Shown piece by piece: positions 55,723-64,000 of a DNA stretch of 64,000 nt (within the stretch, counting starts at the first letter, position 1; every line of letters starts with the position of its first letter). Source of the stretch: Ypsolopha sequella (Eukaryota; Arthropoda; Insecta; Lepidoptera; Ypsolophidae). The DNA lies in NCBI GenBank assembly GCA_934047225.1, contig OW204000.1, positions 15,022,001-15,086,000 of the forward strand. The letters are read 5' to 3'. The translations under genes and the position numbers were made by a program. The notes under the pieces were generated by a model, which worked only from the letters and a program-made list of their open reading frames with translations, had not been told where the DNA came from and did not search any database.

Positions 55723-55909
55723 CTAAAGGTAAAGGTACCGCAAACAGGATGAAGAACAGTACAGGGAATATTTCTGGTACATTTGATATTAATATATAGC
55801 AAACGGATTTTTTGAGATTATCGAATATTTTTCTTCCTTCTTCTATTCCCATAACTATCGACGAAAAGTTATCGTCCATCAATATTATGTCAGCAGTTTG
55901 TTTTGAAAC
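55723..55909 (-). CDS. Na+/K+-ATPase alpha-like subunit, exon e (TM5)
   Basis: The acceptor is TATCCTCAG|GTT and the donor is TTAG|GTAAGA. It encodes [19 protein letters not shown], then the stalk and TM5: [20 protein letters not shown]. The TM5 cation ligands Ser, Asn and Glu of the family's (T)SNxPEI motif are kept. Two neighbouring residues differ from the usual PEITPF (PEIFPV). The one base left at the donor completes a Gly codon with the next exon. Confidence 0.95.
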
Positions 55910-56197
55910 CTGAGGATAAAATATATTGTCCTTAAAAATAGTGTCCTTATTATCTGCAGACTGCTGCCTCTTACTAAGACCCAAGTGAGGGCCCTTCCAT
56001 TCTAAAATGAGCGTTTTGTTTAATTCATATTGTCAGTTCAACTCATTTCAAATACAATATATGTTACAATACAAATGTTGTTAAATACAATATAATCTAA
56101 GCACAAGTAGCCCTGAAAACGTAATTGAGTTAACTTCGCTTAATAGAAATAAATTAACATTTCTACACATTTATTCGTACGAAAACTCCATTTTTAC

Positions 56198-56404
56198 CAA
56201 AGATTTCAAAAGTTTAGATGAGCCCTGGAACCTAAAATCTATTGCATAGTTTTTGAATGTGTATATTAACATAATGCCGACGCACCCACAATGCCTACCT
56301 ACGGTCAGCAAACTGATCAGACTACTAAAGTTGTTAAAATGATTAACTTTAAGTGCACTTAAGGCGTCCAACTATCACTCTGTTCAGATGAGCACTGATT
56401 CCAA
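56198..56404 (+). repeat. Dispersed repeat Y, copy 2
   Basis: See 20649-20858. This copy has lost the GCGCGCACACTT segment but gains about 20 bases near 56340. It lies in the ATPase intron between exons d and e. Confidence 0.7.
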
Positions 56405-56409
56405 GTGCG

Positions 56410-58035
<1,626 letters not shown>

Positions 58036-58093
58036 TATTAATTTCCGTCGTTTTGGTCCTTGGAGTCGGACATCAATAACCTAATGAACTCAC

Positions 58094-58295
58094 CGATCTC
58101 ATTATACTTGTAGATTGTCTTGTCAAGCAGATCTGGCGTCATATCCCTTAGCTCAGTGCCAGATACCACGTGGCAGTTAGGAGAAGTTGCGATGCCAACT
58201 TCTAGAGCAATAGCGCGAGCGGTAGCCGGGTGATCCCCTGTCACCATCAACACTCTGACGCCGGCTGATCGTACGCGTTTTATAGCGGCACACAC
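58094..58295 (-). CDS. Na+/K+-ATPase alpha-like subunit, exon c (P domain, TGD motif)
   Basis: The acceptor is TTGTCCAG|GTG and the donor is ATCG|GTGAGT. It encodes RSAGVRVLMVTGDHPATARA and ends with the stretch before EIVFARTSP. TGDHPxTA is the diagnostic P-type ATPase motif that helps coordinate phosphate and Mg2+. VVSGTELRDMTPDLLD matches the HGSELRDL segment of Na+/K+-ATPases, which places it in the P2C subgroup rather than SERCA. The segment between TGD and GSELRD is shorter than in conventional alpha subunits. Confidence 0.93.
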
Positions 58296-58669
58296 CTGGA
58301 CAATGTAAGAGGGATGTTGTTACTTGTCACTTGGTTAAACCCTTAAATGCATGTATTTGCCTGAAGCATGGCAATAGCTCTTTCTATCAAGCTGGGACAA
58401 GAAAATAATTGATGTAAAGTTGCCTTGTAAATGTTTGACTGTTGACATGCAGAGTTTGCTTTTAACATAATGTCGATACGATATTTACTTAGTATTGAAA
58501 TTGTTTTTTGTCTCTTTCTATGTAGTTTTAGTAGCAACGGTGTTCGATAAAAGTTGCATGGAGCTGTACCCCCGCATTAATAGCAGTGATTGTAAATCTA
58601 GTCGCTAAAAGATAGTCTGCTGTTTCGACGTTTCCACAATTCAAACTTTTCTACAATGGGTTTCTTTAC

Positions 58670-58818
58670 CGAATCTCTTGGAGGATCCATCAATCCCATC
58701 AGACCAAGGAACCGTAAGTCTTTCAAAGGAAAATTGACAGCATCAGAGTCAAATTTGTAGCCGATCGGGAATCTTTGTAAATCGAGTTTGAGATCTGCAA
58801 ACGCTAGGATCCTTTCGC
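58670..58818 (-). CDS. Na+/K+-ATPase alpha-like subunit, exon b (end of N domain to P domain)
   Basis: The acceptor is CCATTACAG|GC and the donor is TCG|GTAAAG. It encodes ERILAFADLKLDLQRFPIGY and then FPLKDLRFLGLMGLMDPPRDS. These match the family's LGERVLGF and DPPR blocks. DPPR marks the return from the N domain to the phosphorylation domain. The 149-bp length gives 2 + 147 bases, consistent with the neighbouring phases. Confidence 0.92.
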
Positions 58819-58829
58819 CTGTAATGGTT

Positions 58830-60015
58830 TAATATTTTTAGAAGTGTTCAAAAAAGGCTTAAGTATTTTAAAAAATCTTCGGAATATATGAATATATGTG
58901 CGCGCACCATATACTAGTTTTTTTTTTGGCGCTCATCGTGTACCCCTGTTGGCGGCTGTTGGCCTCCAAAGATGCTATACTAATTAACGCAAAACTAGAC
59001 AGGCGATATTTGGCTACAGTTTTGCTATCGCAAGTATTAATTCACGCACTTGTGAAGTTTTATTTGATACCATACACACATACATATAACTACAATTTGT
59101 GTTATACTGTATTTAGAGAGACGATGCGAAGCGGTCCATTCACCCCTCAGTAATAAGATACTTAATTTTTGAAAACGGTACCTTCTTCCGATATACAAGT
59201 TGTAAATGCAAAGTTAAAACAATAGCGGTAATTTTAAATAATGCACCAGTACCTTACAATAACACGATTTGTTAAACTTAAAATACACTAATCTCGTGGA
59301 TTACCTCGCTGGTCGTTGACCTCTAATAACGTCAATAGCACAGAACCTAATTACTCAACGTGATCGGTCGAGATGGTGTTACGGGGTGAATGACACGGGT
59401 TGTTACGAGTGCGTCGCCATAGCTCAGTTTTTTTTTAAATTTAAAGTATATATTTTTTAATCATAATTGTAGGTATCACAACCGTGTAAGTATACATACA
59501 TTTCTTGGGTTTGCATTTACAGCATGTATATTCAAGAATGTTAAAGTATTAATTTATCATTATCCGGTAAAACTGCACGACAAACAATAGAACACGATAG
59601 GATTACCATTATTTATATAAAAACGGCTCACCTCAATACGTGTTATGATCGGGAAAGCCGACCAGTTTATATAAATCATGAATTATCCTCAAGTCTCATT
59701 TAATTAGGATTACCATTGTTTCAGTGATCGATAGAGCGGTAATGATTATTTACATAACATAACATGCAACTACACATAATTATCATGGTACGAGGGGTCA
59801 GGTCACGAGCGGTCAGAGCCTCTTTTGTGTCGAGTCGACACAGCGGCATTTCCCGCTTTGCATCGTCTCGCTAAATGTAGTATACGTCTTCGAAAATTTT
59901 CTATACATAATTATTATTTTCCAGTGGTCCGTTTGTTCTACATAAGATTTTTTCATAGAATATATTAAGCTTTTATACGGACAAAGTAAAAAAGAACGAA
60001 GCGTTTTAAACTATT
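58830..60015. other. ATPase intron between exons a and b
   Basis: No gene. A direct repeat TAGGATTACCATT(A/G)TTT occurs at about 59600 and 59706, and CCATTCACCCCT/GGGGTGAATG are opposed at about 59136 and 59385. Confidence 0.35.
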
Positions 60016-60020
60016 ATTAC

Positions 60021-60192
60021 CAGTATTTGCAAGCGTTTCCGTAGCCCGTTCGACCACTTTCTTCATGTCATACGTAATTTTGGTTTCTCCTTTATCCAAG
60101 ATGATGGTTGAACATCTCGCCAGGATATTCTCCGGCGCTCCTTTCATCATAAGGACGTATCTATTTGCCTTGCTATCTAGATGAACGCTAGC
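60021..60192 (-). CDS. Na+/K+-ATPase alpha-like subunit, exon a (nucleotide-binding domain)
   Basis: This is the first recognisable exon in the window of a minus-strand P2C-type ATPase. It is bounded by TTGTTACAG|GCT and ACTG|GTAATA and enters in phase 0. It encodes NRYVLMMKGAPENILARCST; KGAPE is the conserved ATP-binding motif of the N domain. The frame passes into the next exon through a split Gly codon. Upstream exons (N-terminus, TM1-4, DKTGT phosphorylation site) were not found to 64000 and must lie beyond the window. Confidence 0.9.
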
Positions 60193-60300
60193 CTGTAACA
60201 AAAACTCTGTTAATTCGGACATGAGCAGAGACAAAAATATTCATGATTCTGCTTGTAAGACGCATCGCAAGAAAGTAGATTATTTTAAAATTTCCTGTGT

Positions 60301-60421
60301 CCTGGGGCCTTATTCACTTCAACATCTATCGCTATTGCTTTCAAAGGTAACGTGATAGAAATGACATGGTACCATTGGAAGAGATAGTGATAGCAGTTGA
60401 AATTAGACAATAAGCCCCTGG
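60301..60421. repeat. Fold-back element (121 bp)
   Basis: CCTGGGGCCTTATTCACTTC and AACATCTATCGCTATTGC pair with AGTGATAGCAGTTGAAATTA and GACAATAAGCCCCTGG. ATGGTACCAT lies near the centre. Confidence 0.7.
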
Positions 60422-60994
60422 TACGGTAAAATAACGAACGCGTTACATTATTAATATTATTATACACATGTGGGGTATAATATAACGCGTTATAATAAAT
60501 AAAAAATACTTTTATCTGCTCTCATATCGTAAAATTCGAATCATGAACTTCAAAACTAGTTTATATTGACATACTTTATGAACACAATACCGAAATTTAA
60601 TATTTTCAACAAAATAATGTTATAATAGTAATTTGTGGAACAAGAGAGCAAAGTTTTTTTATGCGAGTGCCAAGTTTGAATCACGAGCAAGCGAAGGATT
60701 CTAATACTCAGTGTGGTGAGGAATTCAAAGGCACAAGAAACAATAAATTTGTTCTCGTGAGACACATACAACTTTTCACCTCACTAGCAAGAAAACATAA
60801 GTGTAAAGATATCATATTTTCGAACAAACTTATCAGAATTCAATGGTTTTTTTTTTCTTTAAATAATACACCATATAAAAACATTGCACAAGAAAAAAAA
60901 TTCAAGGAATATTATTTGATTATTATTTTGCATTACAAACTAGAAATCAATCAGAAACAAATTTAAAAAGGCAAATATTTAAAAACATTCTTCT

Positions 60995-61060
60995 CGCCAG
61001 TATTTGAACCTGCGACCTCCTGCTTACATGACAGGCGCGCTACCGAGGTTCGTATCTGGA
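60995..61060 (-). other. tRNA-like sequence (SINE head or pseudo-tRNA)
   Basis: On the minus strand GGTAGCGCGCCTGTCATGTA and AGCAGGAGGTCGCAGGTTCA AAT contains an anticodon-arm-like CCTGTCATGTAAGCAGG and a B box (GGTTCAAAT). The D arm is not convincing and there is no matched acceptor stem. Confidence 0.3.
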
Positions 61061-61494
61061 ACGACGAATTTTTCCATGTACACCGACTTTTTGTAACTAT
61101 GTGTAATATATGTGAAATCACATAATCGCAAAACATTTTCTTTACAGAGTGAGCAAAATTGAAAAAGAACCAACAACGACAAGTATCAATTTTTTGAGCA
61201 AAATTGACTTTTGCTCACTGATTTGAAGCAGCAAAGGCGCGCTTTTCGTGCTAGTGAGGTGAAAAACGACCTAGTTAATATTCCATCAAATATTTTTTTC
61301 TGATAGAACGCATATACTGGACGCGCCATGTTTATAGCATTACAAATAAGTGTTGATTCCAATTTTTACTTGTCTATGGCAGCGACCGCTTTAGCGCATG
61401 CGCGGTGATGTTCTTGGTTTAGGCGCCATTCATACGTATTCTGTTTTGTTGTACTGAATTTCGTGTTTTTTTTTATTCTTTCTTAAAAATATCT

Positions 61495-61590
61495 GATAAT
61501 GTAAAGTAAAGAAAATTTGACTCCGCCCGATATTTTAGATGTAGCGGCGGAAATTACTCATAATCTATTACCAGCAAAGTCGAGAAAGGT
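61495..61590 (+). pseudogene. Second Crypton-like N-terminal stub
   Basis: The + strand frame SKENLTPPDILDVAAEITHN and then LLPAKSRK parallels the stub at 5630 (LTPPELSIIAQNASENILSEKSK). It is preceded by a similar GGCGCCATTC segment at about 61420-61440 and is followed by AAAG|GTTAAA, which could be a donor. The initiator codon context reads ATGTAAAG, so it is probably broken. Two stubs with similar upstream sequence suggest 5' ends of one mobile-element family. Confidence 0.4.
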
Positions 61591-61679
61591 TAAACTTTGA
61601 TCTTTTATATAGTGGGTTCAATCCCAATATATGATAGTAGATAACGTAGTGTATGAAACTGTACATAATTTGGTATTAA

Positions 61680-61862
61680 ACACGAGTGTGTCCAGCAAAG
61701 CGCAGCGTAGGCCGCCCTCGTGCCCGCTGGACTGACGATCTGAAGGACGTTGCGGGTGGCGGCTGGATGAGGTTGACTGAGGACCGCCAAGAGTGGCGTA
61801 GTATTGGGGAGGCCTATGTCCAGCAGTGGAAGAATACGGGCTGATGGATGTTTACAATTTTT
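61680..61862 (+). mobile_element. RTE-like endonuclease/RT C-terminal fragment 3 (intact frame)
   Basis: The + strand frame PAKRSVGRPRARWTDDLKDV, AGGGWMRLTEDRQEWRSIGE and AYVQQWKNTG, then TGA, is uninterrupted. It is the best copy of the family (others at 52545 and 54545). It is 5'-truncated and followed by another retrotransposon end. Confidence 0.75.
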
Positions 61863-61864
61863 TG

Positions 61865-62090
61865 CCTAAAAATATTATAGGATCTCCAAATCTACAAATA
61901 TTTCAATCCAGGTTGAGGCGCTGGCTTGTCGAGCAGGCGTTCTACTCGGTGAAAGTTTTTTTTATGACAAGCGCAATGTAAGGATTACTATTAAGATTTA
62001 TTATTATGTGTTTTGTACAATTATGCATTGTATTATTATTTTAATTTAGACTTAAGTATTTATTTATTTATTTATTTATTCGGAAAACTT
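61865..62090 (+). mobile_element. Jockey/CR1-like retrotransposon 3' end with (TTTA)n tail
   Basis: The + strand frame SPNLQIFQSRLRRWLVEQAF and YSVKVFF matches the FKxRLKxWLxxxxFYSVxEFF terminus of these elements. It is followed by AT-rich sequence and an ATTTATTTATTTATT microsatellite at 62058-62080. Confidence 0.6.
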
Positions 62091-62099
62091 ACAGCACAA

Positions 62100-62950
62100 G
62101 AAATAGCATATAAACTTAAAAGTAATATTACAGAAGGCCAATTACAAGTTTCCACTTATAGTTATAGATTAAGGCTCCAGTCCCCTAGAAATCAGTATTC
62201 TTGCAGAATTATCAGAAAAGAAAGATTTTATTTTAGTTAGTAAGAAAGCAATAAATAAAATACATTTTACGTTAATTTATAGTGTGGAATTTGAAGATTT
62301 CAAAACTTATTTTTTCATTTACTTTAGTGCTACTTTTAATAGGTTTTTTAGGCTTTAAACATACCTTTATTTATGTTCTACGCGTTGAGAGTCTCATTCA
62401 TGCACACGTCACGTAAAAATTAAAATAAAAACAAGAAATTTATTCAGGTAACATTTATTCCCATATCTTCAACAATAATCTTACCTGGTTACTTTTTTGG
62501 ATAATACTTTAGTTTTCTTATTTCGAGTGCTTTAAGTAGTTGTGATTTCATGAATTCAACCACTGATAAAATATTTTTTTTCTACTAGAAAACTATCGTT
62601 TAGCGTAGTCAAATTTAAAACACGTAGAATAGAACTATTAATAAGTGAAATAACAAAAAACCGTATTTAAAAAATTATTTTAAGAACATTTATCTAATCG
62701 AAACTTATCGAGAGTTTAAAACACAAAACGCGTCGATATTTCCCTCAGTTTCGCTGGGACATCGCAGCGTTCAGACGTGTGTTGTGTAGCTCGACGTCAT
62801 TTTACCTCCCGCTCGCACGGTTGCTCCCTTTCCCTCGCGTAGATTCTTATGGAGAGGCGAATTGTATCATGAAAGTTGCTCTACTTGAATATTGCACTTA
62901 TCATTTAATAAGTAAACAACTATGTATAAAATATTTTTTGAATAAAATAA
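62100..62950. other. Region without recognised gene
   Basis: AT-rich, with a modestly GC-rich patch at 62740-62850. The missing N-terminal ATPase exons were searched for on the minus strand and not found. Confidence 0.4.
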
Positions 62951-62954
62951 AGTC

Positions 62955-63710
62955 TAATCTACGTCTGTCCGTATTTCACAGCATCATAACTTTAGCACCG
63001 TAAAGATAAAGACATGAAATTTGGCACAAAAATAGCATTAATTTGCCTACATATTACATTGTAAAAAAAAATATGAAAAATTTGAAATTGTTTAAAATAT
63101 TTTCAAAACAAAAGTGAGAAAAATAAAAAATATCCTAAAAATACAATATGGGTATCAAACTGTAGAGACTAAAAAGGTGATTGTAAAAATATATACTTTT
63201 ACTATATTTACTGGCAATGGTTTTGTGAAATCTTTAAAAAAACTACAATAATGTGTATGTCCGAAACTGGTAGCCCGAAAAATATGAAAAAAATGTCCGT
63301 TATAGATCATAACTGACCAATAACTGGGAAAACTATAGTGATTTAAAAATAAAAAAAAAGTAAAATAAATTAAAAAAAAATATTTATAAAAATACAATAT
63401 GGGTATCACATTGTAGGTATTAAAAAGCTTATTGTAATAATATATAGTTTGGCTATATTTAATTGCGTCTATTTCGAGAAATCCTTGAAAATCTATAAAA
63501 AAATGTATGTCCCCCCTCTTATCTCCAAAACTGGTGGACCGAAAAATATGAAAAAAATCATGGTAATATGCGTTTACGTAAGAATTACAGAAAAAATAAA
63601 GCGGTTGAGAAATTCACGAAAAAAAATAATAAAACTAAATTTATCATCCACAATACGGAACCCTAGGTTCTGACTAGAGTCTGACTCGCACTTGGCCGGT
63701 TTTTTTTTCA
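62955..63710 (-). repeat. GGCCAAGTGCGAGTC-family repeat, copy 6 (long subtype, inverted)
   Basis: On the minus strand it begins AAAAACCGGCCAAGTGCGAG and TCAGACTC and continues with CCACCAGTTTTGGAGATAAG and GTAGGCAAATTAATGCTATT. It mirrors 13618-14540. Confidence 0.7.
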
Positions 63711-63887
63711 AGATGTTTATCGGTAGGCCGTTTTGTTGGGTGGTTTTAATTTAGTTTTCGGAGTTTTTATTACTACCCTTAATTTTTACCATAAGTATCC
63801 GGTTATCCAGATAATACATTATCCGGTATCCGGATAGTAAAAATCTGCGAATAATTGCATGCCCTAATTCGCTTAGATTAAGTTATG

Positions 63888-63929
63888 TTAATGTGTGTTA
63901 ATTCGAAAACCCGAATTAACACACATTAA
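63888..63929. repeat. Perfect 18-bp-arm hairpin
   Basis: TTAATGTGTGTTAATTCG and CGAATTAACACACATTAA are separated by six bases (AAAACC). Confidence 0.8.
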
Positions 63930-64000
63930 AAAACCCACGGGGATGGTGTGACACAAATTTTATACCAGCACCGCTGTCGCCACTTTTTGGCGAATGTTTA

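Overview
This window is nuclear DNA of an insect, most likely a moth or butterfly. It is intron-rich and AT-rich. It is saturated with short transposon remnants whose hallmarks I associate with Lepidoptera: repeats carrying GGCCAAGTGCGAGTC, SINE/RTE-like 3' ends with GGTTGTCTGGAAGAAATCGC followed by ATTG-rich tails, and (TTTGAA)n-tailed elements. No bacterial operons, rRNA or CRISPR arrays are present. The organism call is inference from repeat type and gene structure.

Three host genes are supported. (1) A membrane dipeptidase (peptidase family M19) on the + strand has a small 5' exon in a GC-rich island at about 2.5-2.97 kb, a 29-kb intron, and one large exon at 32333-33676 holding the membrane anchor and whole catalytic domain. 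(2) An ITPRID/TESPA1/SSFA2-type gene on the + strand (IP3-receptor-binding KRAP domain) has exons at about 45.1-48.0 kb. (3) A Na+/K+-ATPase alpha-like P2C-type ATPase lies on the - strand. Eight phase-consistent exons run from 60192 down to 52346, covering the distal nucleotide-binding domain, hinge and TM5 to TM9. Its N-terminal half lies beyond the right edge, and I could not find its last exon. Genes 2 and 3 converge on each other at 48-52 kb.

Everything else is intron or intergenic DNA filled with mobile-element debris. It includes C-terminal fragments of at least four kinds of non-LTR retrotransposon, several inverted pairs of dispersed repeats, about twenty fold-back (palindromic) MITE-like elements, two N-terminal stubs that look like Crypton-type tyrosine recombinase genes, a YqaJ-type nuclease exon, and a frameshifted CXC cysteine-rich fragment.

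The most interesting points are two apparent active-site departures in otherwise intact host genes. The dipeptidase has Gly where family members have the catalytic Asp. The ATPase paralogue has Asn in place of the TM8 Asp that binds the third Na+. I also note a MITE sitting about 15 bp from a splice acceptor, a fold-back element with a clean 9-bp target duplication, and a GC-rich palindrome that encodes similar peptides on both strands. I did not find convincing evidence of a wholly new multi-gene system.
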